The notes: generated from the letters alone by a model not told the origin. Numbered from the stretch's first letter, positions 8,841-17,973 are shown. The stretch is DNA of 64,000 nt from Moraxella sp. K1664 (GCF_039693965.1 NZ_CP155576.1:2542001-2606000), one strand, 5' to 3'. Numbers and translations: made by a program.

Positions 8841-9770
8841 ATGTCATTGATTGCCTTTTTAGGGGCGTTAGAGAGCGGACTGATATATGCCATCATGGCA
8901 CTTGGGGTGCTCATATCGTTTCGCATTTTGGACTTTCCTGATTTGACCGCCGATGGTAGTTTTCCCTTGGGCGGTGCGGTGGCGGCAGTATCCATCATCG
9001 CAGGCTTTAACCCTTGGGTGGCTTGTCTTTTTGGCATGATGGCAGGCATGATGGCAGGGGTTGTGACCGCATGGCTGAATGTCAAGATTGGCATATTACA
9101 CCTACTGGCAGGTATTTTGGTCATGACCGCTCTGTATTCGGTGAACCTACGTATCATGAATGCCCCTAACCTATCACTACTTGGTGAGCCAAGTGTTTTT
9201 ACCCCCTTTATCAGTGGCGATAATGGCATGTGGGTGCGTGTATTGGTCGCAGGGGCAGTTGTGGTTGTGGTCAAACTCCTGCTTGACTGGTTTTTTAATA
9301 CCGAGACAGGGCTTGCCATGCGTGCCACAGGCTCCAACCTAAAAATGGCACAAGCCCAAGGCATTAACACTTCCTTTACCATCATGCTCGGCATGGCGAT
9401 TAGTAACGGCTTGATTGCTCTATCAGGGGCGTTATTCGTGCAGACCCAAGGCGGAGCGGACATCTCAGTGGGTATCGGCACCATCGTGGTCGGTCTGGCG
9501 GCGGTCATCATCGGTGAGACCGTGCTAAGTGCCAAAAAAATCTTTCTTATCACGCTCTCGGTGGTCATCGGTGCGGTGCTGTATAAACTCTTTATCCAAA
9601 TCGCCCTATCTAGCCAAACCTTACGCAGTATCGGTTTTGGACCGCAGGACTTGAACCTAGTGACCGCCCTACTGGTAGCGATTGCTCTGATTTTACCCAA
9701 ATTTCGCTCAAAAGCCCTAAGTGCATTTGGCATGGGCAAAAAATCTGCCAAAACAGGGGGTGCCTCATGA
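8841..9770 (+). CDS. ABC transporter permease of the TrpX-type system
   Basis: 309 residues from the ATG at 8841, which has GGAG 6 bases upstream (an upstream ATG at 8808 would add 11 residues without a ribosome site). About eight membrane segments of the branched-chain-type permease family (BPD_transp_2), with the conserved RILDFPDLTADGSFPLGGAV near the N-terminus and GLAMRATGSNLKMAQAQGI, the cytoplasmic coupling loop, in the middle. Its stop overlaps the start of the ATPase gene, indicating translational coupling. Confidence 0.88.
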   Translation: MSLIAFLGALESGLIYAIMALGVLISFRILDFPDLTADGSFPLGGAVAAVSIIAGFNPWVACLFGMMAGMMAGVVTAWLNVKIGILHLLAGILVMTALYSVNLRIMNAPNLSLLGEPSVFTPFISGDNGMWVRVLVAGAVVVVVKLLLDWFFNTETGLAMRATGSNLKMAQAQGINTSFTIMLGMAISNGLIALSGALFVQTQGGADISVGIGTIVVGLAAVIIGETVLSAKKIFLITLSVVIGAVLYKLFIQIALSSQTLRSIGFGPQDLNLVTALLVAIALILPKFRSKALSAFGMGKKSAKTGGAS

Positions 9771-10561
9771 TGACCGCAACCGATTTGCGTCTGACCTTTA
9801 ACGCTGGCACACCCATCGAAAACCCTGCCTTGCGTGGGCTGTCTTTGCACATCAACGATGGCGAATTTGTGACCGTCATCGGTACTAACGGGGCAGGCAA
9901 ATCCACTTTCCTAAACACGGTAAGCGGTGCCTTACGCCCCGATACTGGCTCGATTGTGATAAATGGCATGGACGTTACCAAAAAGCCCACGCACAAACGC
10001 AGTCACTGGGTCGCCCGTGTATTCCAAGACCCGATGGCAGGCACTTGTGAAGCCCTAACCATCGAAGATAACATGGCTCTCGCCTTTAAACGTGGGGGCG
10101 TGCGTGGCTTACTTCCTGCCCTAAATAGCAAAAATCGTGAGCTGTTTCGTGACAAACTTGCCATCTTAAATCTAGGGTTAGAAAACCGCCTAACCGACCG
10201 CATGGGACTGCTCTCAGGCGGACAACGCCAAGCGGTCAGCCTACTCATGGCAAGCCTACAACCATCCAAAATCCTACTGCTGGACGAACACACCGCCGCC
10301 CTTGACCCCAAAACCGCCAGTTTTGTCCTAGAACTCACCGACAAAATCGTGAATGAAGGTCGGCTAACCACACTCATGGTCACGCACTCGATGGCTCAGG
10401 CATTGGCTCACGGCACACGCACCGTCATGCTCCATCAAGGGCAGGTAGTTCTTGATGTCTCGGGCGATGAACGCCGTGGTATGGACGTCCAAGACCTACT
10501 AGACATGTTTGAAAAAACCCGTGGCGAGAAAGTGGCGGATGACAGTTTGATATTGGGCTAG
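9767..10561 (+). CDS. ABC transporter ATP-binding protein of the TrpX-type system
   Basis: 264 residues. Walker A GTNGAGKST, Q-loop RVFQDPMAG, signature LSGGQRQAVSL, Walker B ILLLDEHTAALDP and switch His in TLMVTHSM. The start ATGATG overlaps the permease stop TGA by 4 bases. The operon ends here with a terminator at 10578-10611. Together the three genes form a complete importer without an outer-membrane component. Confidence 0.9.
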   Translation: MMTATDLRLTFNAGTPIENPALRGLSLHINDGEFVTVIGTNGAGKSTFLNTVSGALRPDTGSIVINGMDVTKKPTHKRSHWVARVFQDPMAGTCEALTIEDNMALAFKRGGVRGLLPALNSKNRELFRDKLAILNLGLENRLTDRMGLLSGGQRQAVSLLMASLQPSKILLLDEHTAALDPKTASFVLELTDKIVNEGRLTTLMVTHSMAQALAHGTRTVMLHQGQVVLDVSGDERRGMDVQDLLDMFEKTRGEKVADDSLILG

Positions 10562-10577
10562 GGGTTTTGGTTACACC

Positions 10578-10611
10578 AAGGATTTAAAGGTTAAACGACT
10601 TTTAAATCCTT
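10578..10611 (+). terminator. Terminator of the ABC operon
   Basis: AAGGATTTAAA and its complement TTTAAATCCTT flank a 12-base loop and are followed by TTTTTATTTT. Confidence 0.8.
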
Positions 10612-10775
10612 TTTTATTTTAGACTTCCTGCAAAACCCCAAATTAAAGAAAACTGCTCAAAGTGAGCTAGCCTGCCCATAACGGTTTTCCGCCACCCGCA
10701 GGCATAGCTCAGATACCATGATACCCCACCTAAGTCAATGGTTTTTTAAGTATCTGGTATCTAGTATCTTACAAA

Positions 10776-11759
10776 CTAACTTAAAGATACTTGTTGCTCA
10801 AAGGATGTTTGGGTTTTGATAACACCAAAACAGATATGTACCAATTTACGCATACAAGCACATAAGGCTTGCATTTTGGTTTTACCGTTTTGTTGTAATC
10901 GTTCATAAAATGCCTTAATGGTGCTATTATAACGAATGGCACTCATTGCAGACATATACAGCTTAGCACGCAAAGAGACTTGCCCTTGTTTGGACAGTTT
11001 GGTTGCTCCCTTAAAGACACCTGACTGTCTTTGTTTGGGTATTAAGCCTAAAAACGAAGCCATCTGTGAGGCTTTTTTAAATTGTTTGGTATGTATTAAG
11101 CATACCACTTCTTTGGCAATAACAGAACCAATACCGTCAATGGTTTCAAGTAAGGTTTTGTCTTGCTTTAAACTTGGTTGTTTGTCAACAAAGTCATCAA
11201 TGTCTTTGGTGAGTTTGGCAATTTCCTCTTGAAGGACACTGATGACTGTTTGCATGGATGCTTTAACCAAATCGGGCAGATTGGGTGATAAGAGCAACTC
11301 TTGTCGGTTTTGCTCTCGTTGCAAATCTTCTTTGAGTGCTTCTAAGCGAGCCAATAGAGCTTTTAGCTGTTTGGCTTCAATGCTAGGTGCTACCCAAACC
11401 TCAGGCTTGTGGCTATAACCATACCTTGATAAAATAATGCTGTCTTTTTTATCAGTTTTATGGATTACCCCCAAACTGTCTGCAAATTTGCGGACATAGT
11501 TAGGATTGACAATGCTTTGCTTGATATTATTATCATCAAGAAACTCACTTAGGTGTTCATGATAAACCCCTGTTGCTTCTAGGATGATGTGTAGCTCATC
11601 AAGATGATTGCTGACATTGGTTTTTAACCAAGCAAGCAGTAAATCAAAGCCTGCTTTGTTGTTGTTAAAAACCTTGGTTTTTACTTTATTTGTGCTTGGG
11701 TTTATAAATGCAACATCAAACTTTGCTTTGCTGATGTCTATGCCAATATAGTGTATCAT
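10776..11759 (-). CDS. IS110-family transposase (DEDD recombinase), copy 1
   Basis: 327 residues from the ATG at 11759; the preferred start gives the typical beginning MIHYIGIDISKAKFD, while an in-frame ATG at 11804 would add 15 basic residues. The N-terminal RuvC-like DEDD domain has Asp in GIDISK, Glu in ILEATGVYH and the Asp pair in KTDKKDSIILSRYG. A coiled-coil-like stretch follows (ALLARLEALKEDLQREQNR). The C-terminal Transposase_20 domain has IDGIGSVIAKEV and LIPKQRQSGVFKG, which includes the conserved Ser of this family. The predicted protein is identical to that of copy 2, indicating recent transposition. Confidence 0.93.
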   Translation of the reverse strand: MIHYIGIDISKAKFDVAFINPSTNKVKTKVFNNNKAGFDLLLAWLKTNVSNHLDELHIILEATGVYHEHLSEFLDDNNIKQSIVNPNYVRKFADSLGVIHKTDKKDSIILSRYGYSHKPEVWVAPSIEAKQLKALLARLEALKEDLQREQNRQELLLSPNLPDLVKASMQTVISVLQEEIAKLTKDIDDFVDKQPSLKQDKTLLETIDGIGSVIAKEVVCLIHTKQFKKASQMASFLGLIPKQRQSGVFKGATKLSKQGQVSLRAKLYMSAMSAIRYNSTIKAFYERLQQNGKTKMQALCACMRKLVHICFGVIKTQTSFEQQVSLS

Positions 11760-11829
11760 CTGTCTCTTGCCTTGTTTATGCAGTGTCTGTTTTAATAAAC
11801 GCACTTAGATACCATTCAGAGTTAAGATG

Positions 11830-11946
11830 ACAAGCAAAGGACACCATCTGAGCACCAGTGTTAAGACACTAAGGGCGAACCCGTGTTCTCTTTGCTTGTA
11901 TAACCCAACAACATTCTAGCAGATAATCTAGGTTTGGTGTTGGGTT
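11830..11946 (-). ncRNA. Candidate bridge RNA of IS110 copy 1
   Basis: Read on the transposase strand, two hairpins lie upstream of the gene. Hairpin 1 pairs 11937-11946 with 11902-11912 (AACCCAACAC / GTTGTTGGGTT). Hairpin 2 has a perfect 10-bp stem, ACAAGCAAAG with CTTTGCTTGT (11899-11890 and 11839-11830). Its loop contains GTTCGCCCT (11880-11872) and GCTCAGAT (11853-11846). The first is identical to, and the GCTCAG part of the second is complementary to, the two halves of the REP target on the same strand. This is the left/right target-guide layout of IS621-type bridge RNAs. Transcription and exact ends are not shown by sequence. Confidence 0.55.
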
Positions 11947-12107
11947 GATACAAGGGCGAACGGAAAACTAGTTTTGCAGGAAGTTTTTTAGAAAAATCAA
12001 CACAGCCCATTTTAAAATCCAAAATAACATCTTTTACCAAAAAATTCCCCCATCGGGCTCATATGGTGGTAAAATTAGCACTTTTTTAATGAAAACAGAG
12101 TAAGACC

Positions 12108-12965
12108 ATGAATCAAAACATTGCACGACTTTTGGTAACTTGTGCCGACCAAGCAGGCATTGTCCAAGCGGTATCAGGCTTTTTATATCATCACGGGGCC
12201 AACATCATCTCGCTTGACCAACACACGACCGAAGCCTATGGCGGTAAATACTTCATGCGAGTAGAATTTCATGTGGAAGATTTGGCAGACAAAAAGCAAA
12301 CCCTGCTTGATACCTTTGCCAAAAATGTCGCTGACAAATACCAAATGAGCTGGCGGTTGTCTTGTAGTTTTGATGTCAAAAAAATGGGGATTTTGGTATC
12401 CAAAGAAGACCATGCCTTGTTAGAACTTTTGTGGCGTTATAGCCGTGGGACATTGCCCTGTCAGATTACCAAAGTCGTCTCCAACCACGAAGATTTGCGT
12501 GCCGATGTTGAAAGCTTTGGCATTCCTTTTGTGCATATTCCTGTTGGTAAAGACAACAAAGACGAAGCCTACGACAAAATCGATGAAGTCATGCAGGGCA
12601 ATGATTTGCTGGTGCTGGCTCGTTATATGCAAATTCTTACGCCAAGTTTTGTCGATAAGTGGGAGAGTAAAGTCATCAACATTCATCACTCATTTTTGCC
12701 TGCCTTTGTGGGAGCAAACCCCTATAAACAAGCCTTTGATAAAGGGGTCAAACTCATCGGGGCGACCGCTCACTATGTCACAAGCGAGCTTGATGAAGGC
12801 CCCATCATCGAGCAAGGCGTGGAGCGTGTTAGCCATGCCTTTGATGTGGCAGAGCTACGAGAACTTGGGCGAGACATTGAGCGTGAAGTGTTGGCTCGTG
12901 CGGTCAAATGGCACCTAGAAGACCGTATCATCCTAGATGGTAATAAAACGGTGGTTTTTGACTAA
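12108..12965 (+). CDS. purU: Formyltetrahydrofolate deformylase
   Basis: 285 residues, the usual length. It hydrolyses 10-formyl-THF to THF and formate, balancing one-carbon pools. The N-terminal ACT domain (RLLVTCADQAGIVQAVSGFL) is followed by a formyltransferase-like catalytic domain with IGILVSKEDHALLELLWR-type sequence, the Asn/His motif INIHHSFLPAFVGANPY and a later GATAHYVTSELDEGPII with the catalytic Asp. The start has a weak AAAACAGAGTAAG upstream. It stands alone, converging with ndk at a shared terminator. Confidence 0.93.
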   Translation: MNQNIARLLVTCADQAGIVQAVSGFLYHHGANIISLDQHTTEAYGGKYFMRVEFHVEDLADKKQTLLDTFAKNVADKYQMSWRLSCSFDVKKMGILVSKEDHALLELLWRYSRGTLPCQITKVVSNHEDLRADVESFGIPFVHIPVGKDNKDEAYDKIDEVMQGNDLLVLARYMQILTPSFVDKWESKVINIHHSFLPAFVGANPYKQAFDKGVKLIGATAHYVTSELDEGPIIEQGVERVSHAFDVAELRELGRDIEREVLARAVKWHLEDRIILDGNKTVVFD

Positions 12966-12986
12966 TTTTTGGCGGATTTTTTATAT

Positions 12987-13022
12987 AAAAAACCGAACCA
13001 TCTATCATGGCTCGGTTTTTTT
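12987..13022. terminator. Bidirectional terminator between purU and ndk
   Basis: AAAAAACCGAACCA pairs with TGGCTCGGTTTTTT (one mismatch) around a 7-base loop. T-runs on both strands suit the two converging genes. Confidence 0.75.
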
Positions 13023-13060
13023 GCTTAGCAGTTTTGCTTAACAGTTTTTGCTTGGCAAAA

Positions 13061-13492
13061 TTAACGAGTGCGTGGGCAAACTTCGTTATCGGCAAAGAAA
13101 TACGCAATCTCACGCTCAGCCGATGTGGTGCTGTCAGAACCGTGAGCAGCGTTCTCATCAATGCTGGTAGCAAAGTCAGCACGGATGGTGCCAGCAGCTG
13201 CTTCTTTTGGGTTGGTCGCACCTAGGATGTCACGGTGAGCAAGTACCGCATTTTCACCTTCTAGGACAGACACCACCACAGGGCCTGAGGTCATGAATGC
13301 CACTAGGTCATTAAAAAAACCACGCTCTTTATGCTCAGCATAAAAACCTTCGGCTTCTTCTTTTGATAGATGTTTCATCTTGGTAGCGATGATTTTTAGA
13401 CCATTTTTTTCAAAGCGAGAGAAAATCTCGCCGATGTGGTTGGCACCCACTGCGTCTGGTTTTACGATAGAAAGTGTGCGTTCAATAGCCAT
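13061..13492 (-). CDS. ndk: Nucleoside diphosphate kinase
   Basis: 143 residues, standard length. It equalises NTP pools by phosphotransfer through a phospho-His. Family motifs: [11 protein letters not shown] at the start, [12 protein letters not shown] in the middle and the active-site NAAHGSDS with the catalytic His near residue 117, ending in [16 protein letters not shown] precedes the ATG. Confidence 0.97.
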   Translation of the reverse strand: MAIERTLSIVKPDAVGANHIGEIFSRFEKNGLKIIATKMKHLSKEEAEGFYAEHKERGFFNDLVAFMTSGPVVVSVLEGENAVLAHRDILGATNPKEAAAGTIRADFATSIDENAAHGSDSTTSAEREIAYFFADNEVCPRTR

Positions 13493-13612
13493 GATATTTC
13501 CTTAAAATAAATGGATGAATAAGTTCGTAATTTTGCCGTTTTGTCGGTCAAAATCTTTTTTATTATAACCAAGTTTTGATAAAAATCCTAGGGGATAACG
13601 ATAAAATTTGGT

Positions 13613-13640
13613 AAAAAAGCATGACAAACCGCCATGCTTT
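13613..13640 (-). terminator. Terminator of prc
   Basis: On the minus strand AAAGCATGGC...GTCATGCTTTTTT forms a stem of about 8 bp followed by a T-run, 43 bp after the prc stop. Short direct repeats of TCCTTGCTTTTA lie between the stop and the hairpin. Confidence 0.65.
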
Positions 13641-13682
13641 ATTTTATCTTTGCTTGCTTTTATCCTTGCTTTTATCCTTGCA

Positions 13683-15878
13683 TTACTCCACCAATGTCTT
13701 TTTGTCTTTGGCTTCAAACATCAAGGTCGCCGCTTCGATGACAAATGCTTCACTCTCGGGCAGTTGCGGGCGTTCGTTTTCTTTCATCAAGCTACGCTCT
13801 TCGGCCAGGGCGTCCATACTCGCCTGATACATCGACCAGTCGGTAAATGGGGTCTCGCCCATGGCTTGACGACGGGCATTTTCGGCAGCCAAGGTTTTTT
13901 GCTCGATAAGGTCACGCTTGGCACGGCGTTTGTCAATGTCCACATTGGCAGGTTTTTTGTCATCATCCATGGCACGAATGTCGTTCAATGCCGTTAGGTA
14001 TTTGAACTGCGGATTGCTCTCTTGGCGTGCCTTTGATGATGCGATGAGCGATGCCATCAAATCCTTAGAATATTTACCATGTGCCATGAATGGCGTGGTT
14101 TTGATGGTGTCCCACTCCAAGGGGTTTTTGTACTCACGCTCACCAAACTCAATGCCTTCATAGATGTTCACCAGTGGCACATCAGGCACCACGCCCTTGT
14201 TTTGGGTGCTACCGCCTGTGATACGATAAAATTTACGCTGTGTGAGCGTCATCGACCCGAGTGCCAAATCATCACGCTGTACCTGTGCCGAGCCTTTGCC
14301 CGTGGTCGTACTGCCCACCACCAGTCCACGTCCATAGTCTTGAATCGCCGCCGAGAAAATCTCTGACGCTGATGCCGAGCCTAGATTGATAAGCACTGCC
14401 ATCTCGCCTGCATAGAGCTGTTTACCACCGTCTTTGTCCGCAAATACCTGCACGTTGCCTTTGTTATCACGGATTTGCACCAAAGGCCCTTCTTTGATAA
14501 ATAGCCCCAGCATTTTGGCGACTTCATCTAACGAGCCACCAGGGTTATTACGCAAATCCACCACCATACCATCAATGTTTTGCTCATTTAACGCCTTGAT
14601 GGCTTTTTCGGTGTCTAAGCTCACCGAACGATACTCGTCCGCCCCTGCCCCACTACGACGTGCGGCAAAGTTAAGATAAAAACTGGGAATCTCTAACACA
14701 CCCACACGCTTGATGCCACCATCATAAGGCACTTCAATCACGCGGTGATGTACCCCTGACTCTTCTTGTTTGATGACGTCACGCACGATGGTAACTGTAC
14801 GAGCCGAACTGTCAGGCGTGTTGGGCTGTTTGACACGAATGGTAACAGATGTACCTTTTGCCCCCCGAATGAGTGCCACTATCTCACGGGTGCTAAATCC
14901 GACCGTATCCACCATGCTCTCGCCATCTTGGGCAACCCCCAAAATCAAGTCATTGGCTTGGACTTGTCCTGTTTTTTGAGCAGGACCCCCGTCCACTAGG
15001 CTCACGATACGGATATAATCAGGGTTTTTGCGGTCGGGACGAATGGATACGCCAATGCCTTCTAATTGCAAATTTGACTGGATTTGCATTTCATTGGCTT
15101 GCACAGGAGCAAAATAGTTGCTGTGTGGGTCGTAAGTCAAGGTCGCCGCATTTAAAATTGTTTCCATGATTTCATCATTTTTTAGGCGGGCAAGCTGTTC
15201 TTGCTGACGGTTTAGGCGGTTAAGCAAAATCTCAGTGGGCGTACGCTCATCGCCACGCACCAAATCCTGACCCCGAGCCAACTCAGGATTGTCCAAAAAT
15301 GCCTTGTCCTTTGCTTTATCATCTTCTTGACCAAGTGTTAGCCCAATGAGTGCATAGGTGGTCTGCGTTTGCCAAAACTCTCGCTGCTCATCAACACTCT
15401 TAAAACGTGGGGCTTCTTCACGGTCTAGCACGATGGTTTTGTCGGTGTTTAGATTGACATCGGTTTTTAAAAATTCTTTGGCAAAATCATAATACTCATT
15501 GGAACGTGTGCGATAACGCTCAAACACTTCAATCCCTGCCGACAAGTCGCCACGTTTTAGGCGTTCGGCAAAATTATCAGCATATTTGGCATTTAACTCA
15601 TCGATGTCCGACTGTAAAAACAGCGTGCGTGATGGGTCAAGCTGGTCATAATACATGGTCAAAATCTTCGCCCCCATTTGCTGATTTAGGGGCTGTTCTA
15701 GATAATGGGCTTTATCCAATAATAATGACACTTGACGGGTGGTGACTTTTTGTTCAGCAGTCGGCTCAAACCCGACTTTGTCCTGTGCCATCGCCACGCC
15801 CACATAACTTTGGGCAAACAAACCGCCTGCGATGACTGTTGCCACCCCTGATAAAAAAAGTTGTTTTTTTGACATCAT
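13683..15878 (-). CDS. prc: Carboxy-terminal processing (tail-specific) protease
   Basis: 731 residues from the double ATG at 15878, preferred because GGAAG lies 5 bases upstream and a signal peptide (SKKQLFLSGVATVIAGGLFA...VAMA) follows directly; an ATG 33 bases earlier lacks both. A PDZ domain lies around 240-330 (GIGVSIRPDRKNPDYIRIV, VQANDLILGV). The S41 peptidase core has LRNNPGGSLDE and LGSASASEIFSAAIQDYGR with the nucleophile Ser, then the general-base Lys in TTTGKGSAQ. A long C-terminal DUF3340-like region is present as in E. coli Prc. It works in the periplasm on substrates such as peptidoglycan-linked proteins. Confidence 0.93.
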   Translation of the reverse strand: MMSKKQLFLSGVATVIAGGLFAQSYVGVAMAQDKVGFEPTAEQKVTTRQVSLLLDKAHYLEQPLNQQMGAKILTMYYDQLDPSRTLFLQSDIDELNAKYADNFAERLKRGDLSAGIEVFERYRTRSNEYYDFAKEFLKTDVNLNTDKTIVLDREEAPRFKSVDEQREFWQTQTTYALIGLTLGQEDDKAKDKAFLDNPELARGQDLVRGDERTPTEILLNRLNRQQEQLARLKNDEIMETILNAATLTYDPHSNYFAPVQANEMQIQSNLQLEGIGVSIRPDRKNPDYIRIVSLVDGGPAQKTGQVQANDLILGVAQDGESMVDTVGFSTREIVALIRGAKGTSVTIRVKQPNTPDSSARTVTIVRDVIKQEESGVHHRVIEVPYDGGIKRVGVLEIPSFYLNFAARRSGAGADEYRSVSLDTEKAIKALNEQNIDGMVVDLRNNPGGSLDEVAKMLGLFIKEGPLVQIRDNKGNVQVFADKDGGKQLYAGEMAVLINLGSASASEIFSAAIQDYGRGLVVGSTTTGKGSAQVQRDDLALGSMTLTQRKFYRITGGSTQNKGVVPDVPLVNIYEGIEFGEREYKNPLEWDTIKTTPFMAHGKYSKDLMASLIASSKARQESNPQFKYLTALNDIRAMDDDKKPANVDIDKRRAKRDLIEQKTLAAENARRQAMGETPFTDWSMYQASMDALAEERSLMKENERPQLPESEAFVIEAATLMFEAKDKKTLVE

Positions 15879-16054
15879 AGTACTTCCAAACACGGTTGTC
15901 ACAACTGACAAATTAAAAATGACTTATCATAACATATCTTTATTACTTGTGTGTCTTTATTTTGTGATGTTTTTTGGGAAAAGTTACACAGATTTTGTGG
16001 CGTTTTTGCCGTTTCATGGCATAATAAGCCTTTTAACTTCTTATGGGGCGATTT

Positions 16055-17122
16055 ATGGCAACTGGTATCATCATGGCGGACGTGGACGGCTTGACGCTCA
16101 CCGATGACGATAAGGCATTTTTGGCAAATGACGCATTGGGTGGGGTGATTTTATTTAAACGCAACGTACAAGACCCTACCCAAGTGCGAGCTTTGACCGA
16201 CAGCATGAGAGCGGTCAATCCCAATCTCATCATCAGTGCTGACCAAGAAGGCGGACGAGTGGCACGATTTAGGGACGGTTTTACGCCCTTGCCTGCGATG
16301 GGGCGACTGGGCGAGATTTATGATAATAACCAACAGCTTGCCCTATCGCTTGCCTATGATACAGGCTATCTGATGGCGTGTGAAGTCTTGGCGGTGGGCG
16401 TGGATATCAGCTTTGCCCCTGTGATGGACATCAATGGGTGTAGCCTTGTCATTGGCGACCGTGCGTTTCATGCCGACCCCCAAGTCGTTACCGCCCTGTC
16501 ATCACGCTTTATAGATGGTATGAATAACGCCGGCATGAAAGCCACAGGCAAGCACTTCCCCGGTCATGGCTCTATCGCCCCTGACTCGCACGTCTCCGAT
16601 GCGGTAGATGACCGTTCGCTAGATGAGATTTGGGGGTGTGATTTAATCACTTTTAAAAACAACCTTGCCAAACTATCCGCTCTCATGCCTGCCCACGTCA
16701 TTTTTAGTCAAATTGATGACAAGCCAGCAGGCTTTTCAAAAGTATGGCTCCAAGAGATTTTACGGGATAAAATGGGTTATGACGGTGTGCTGTTCTCGGA
16801 CGATTTATCCATGAAAGCCGCCCACGTGGCAGGGGACGTCACCGCTCGGGTCAAATCCGCCATAGAAGCTGGGTGCGACATGGCACTGGTGTGCAACAGC
16901 CGTGATGATGCCCTGCGTGCGGTAGAGTTCGCCAAAACCATGCCTGACGTGCCAAACCGCTTTGGCAAAATGAAAAGTGTGATACCTGCTTGGCAAGGCG
17001 ACTTATCTACCACTTGTCAAGCATTTGCCCATTATAATACCGCTCGGGATAATGTGCTTGGGGCGTTTTTTGATGATGTTGGTAAGCAAGACGAGAAAGA
17101 CCCGACGAATTATAAGGTTTAG
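16055..17122 (+). CDS. nagZ: Beta-N-acetylhexosaminidase (GH3)
   Basis: 355 residues from ATG 16055, which has GGGGCGA 5 bases upstream; an ATG at 16043 is in frame but overlaps this site. It cleaves GlcNAc from anhydromuropeptides in the cytoplasm during cell-wall recycling. GH3 motifs: ISADQEGGRVARF, the signature KHFPGHG, and FSDDLSM with the nucleophile Asp; DVSFAPVMDI-like sequence (DISFAPVMDING) is also present. The C-terminus is slightly longer than in E. coli NagZ and ends in a charged tail. Confidence 0.93.
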   Translation: MATGIIMADVDGLTLTDDDKAFLANDALGGVILFKRNVQDPTQVRALTDSMRAVNPNLIISADQEGGRVARFRDGFTPLPAMGRLGEIYDNNQQLALSLAYDTGYLMACEVLAVGVDISFAPVMDINGCSLVIGDRAFHADPQVVTALSSRFIDGMNNAGMKATGKHFPGHGSIAPDSHVSDAVDDRSLDEIWGCDLITFKNNLAKLSALMPAHVIFSQIDDKPAGFSKVWLQEILRDKMGYDGVLFSDDLSMKAAHVAGDVTARVKSAIEAGCDMALVCNSRDDALRAVEFAKTMPDVPNRFGKMKSVIPAWQGDLSTTCQAFAHYNTARDNVLGAFFDDVGKQDEKDPTNYKV

Positions 17123-17234
17123 GATTTGCAGATGGGTAAGTTTAAATTTAAAATTGGTGGATTATACCAAATCTACGGATGACTGACTTTTTAAAACGGT
17201 TGAGCATAAACACCCATCTTGGAGAGATTTAATC

Positions 17235-17906
17235 ATGAAAAAACCATTGATTTTATTGGCTTTATTGTTCACTGCCACCCGCATTCAGGCAGCTCCGAAA
17301 AACGAAATCCCTGCTGTGTTTCAGGGCAAATGGGTGGAAGCAGGCGAAAGCTGCGAAGAATACCAAAACGGCGAAACCACACGCTGGTGGAGCATCAAGC
17401 AAGACAAAATCTCGCAATACCGTGCTAGCTGCACGCTGGACAAAGTGTTTACCGCCACACCACAGCAACTGCGTGCCAAATGGCGTTGCGAAGAAGTAGA
17501 TGACAATGACGATGACAAAATCATTCAGTCCACGCCCACCGATACATTCACCTTAAACGGCAAGCAATTAACCGCATTCAAACAAAAATACCGTTTTTGC
17601 GGCAAGCACCAAAGCAAAGACGTATTCGTCTGCCGCAGCGACAAAATCAACATCGCCGTGAGCAACCATGACAACGACTACCACTACACCGCATGGTCAA
17701 AATCGCGTGCAACGCCTGATTTGTTTTTGCAAAATGGCGATGTCCGCATAGACGGCACAGGGCGGTATTTGCATTCGGTTTACACGTTTACGCGTCCAAA
17801 CGGCTGGCAATATGAAGTGCGTGATGTCGCCGAATCAGAGTACATCAAAGGTCGGGTAACGGTAACATGGCATGGCAAAACTGTTTCAGAGATGGTTTGC
17901 AAATAA
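17235..17906 (+). CDS. Secreted protein of unknown function
   Basis: 223 residues with a signal peptide (KKPLILLALLFTATRIQA) and GGAGAG 8 bases before the start. The mature part has several Cys residues, Trp-rich segments (GKWVEAGESCEEYQNGETTR, KWRCEEVDDNDDD) and no recognised domain. The repeated short beta-like segments would fit a small lipocalin-like or periplasmic beta-protein, but this is only an impression. Wording of codons is more GC-rich and differs from the neighbours, and the next gene is similar in this respect, so the pair may have been acquired together. Confidence 0.6.
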   Translation: MKKPLILLALLFTATRIQAAPKNEIPAVFQGKWVEAGESCEEYQNGETTRWWSIKQDKISQYRASCTLDKVFTATPQQLRAKWRCEEVDDNDDDKIIQSTPTDTFTLNGKQLTAFKQKYRFCGKHQSKDVFVCRSDKINIAVSNHDNDYHYTAWSKSRATPDLFLQNGDVRIDGTGRYLHSVYTFTRPNGWQYEVRDVAESEYIKGRVTVTWHGKTVSEMVCK

Positions 17907-17973
17907 TTTGCCGGCAACCTGCAAACACATACAGAAATAATCAATTCTCAGACAGCATAAACAGGAAAACATC

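Larger units (their letters stand above)
10711..11954 (-). mobile_element. IS110-family insertion sequence, copy 1
   Basis: Boundaries come from comparing the two copies: shared sequence runs 10706-11964 here and 48771-50029 there, 1259 bp including target sequence common to both sites. With one 2-bp core counted, the element is 1242 bp. It has no terminal inverted repeats and no obvious target duplication, as usual for IS110. A single transposase gene lies on the minus strand, with about 195 bp of noncoding DNA before it and about 65 bp after it. The longer noncoding end upstream of the gene is the IS110-group layout, in which the bridge RNA is encoded. Confidence 0.88.
10623..11984. repeat. 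R3 repeat with REP-like core, split by IS110 copy 1
   Basis: The outer ends are inverted repeats ACTTCCTGCAAAAC (10623-10636) and GTTTTGCAGGAAGT (11971-11984). Without the IS the element would be about 120 bp. The left half has GAAAACTGCTCA, CGGTTTTCCGCC and CCCGCAGGCA, which recur around 50041-50145. The IS lies inside this host repeat. Confidence 0.6.

Noticed and set aside
8768-9850. Long minus-strand open frame of 360 codons opposite the ABC permease gene
   Set aside because: It mirrors a clear permease on the plus strand, has no family sequence and a Met/Thr/Ala-rich composition typical of antisense frames.
13650-13682. Short tandem TCCTTGCTTTTA units after prc
   Set aside because: Only two units in AT-rich DNA; no phase-variable gene is affected.
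17940-17960. TCTCAGACAGC resembling a Neisseria DNA uptake sequence near the secreted orphan pair
   Set aside because: Only about 8 of 10 bases fit the reverse DUS and no second copy was seen; not enough to claim neisserial origin.
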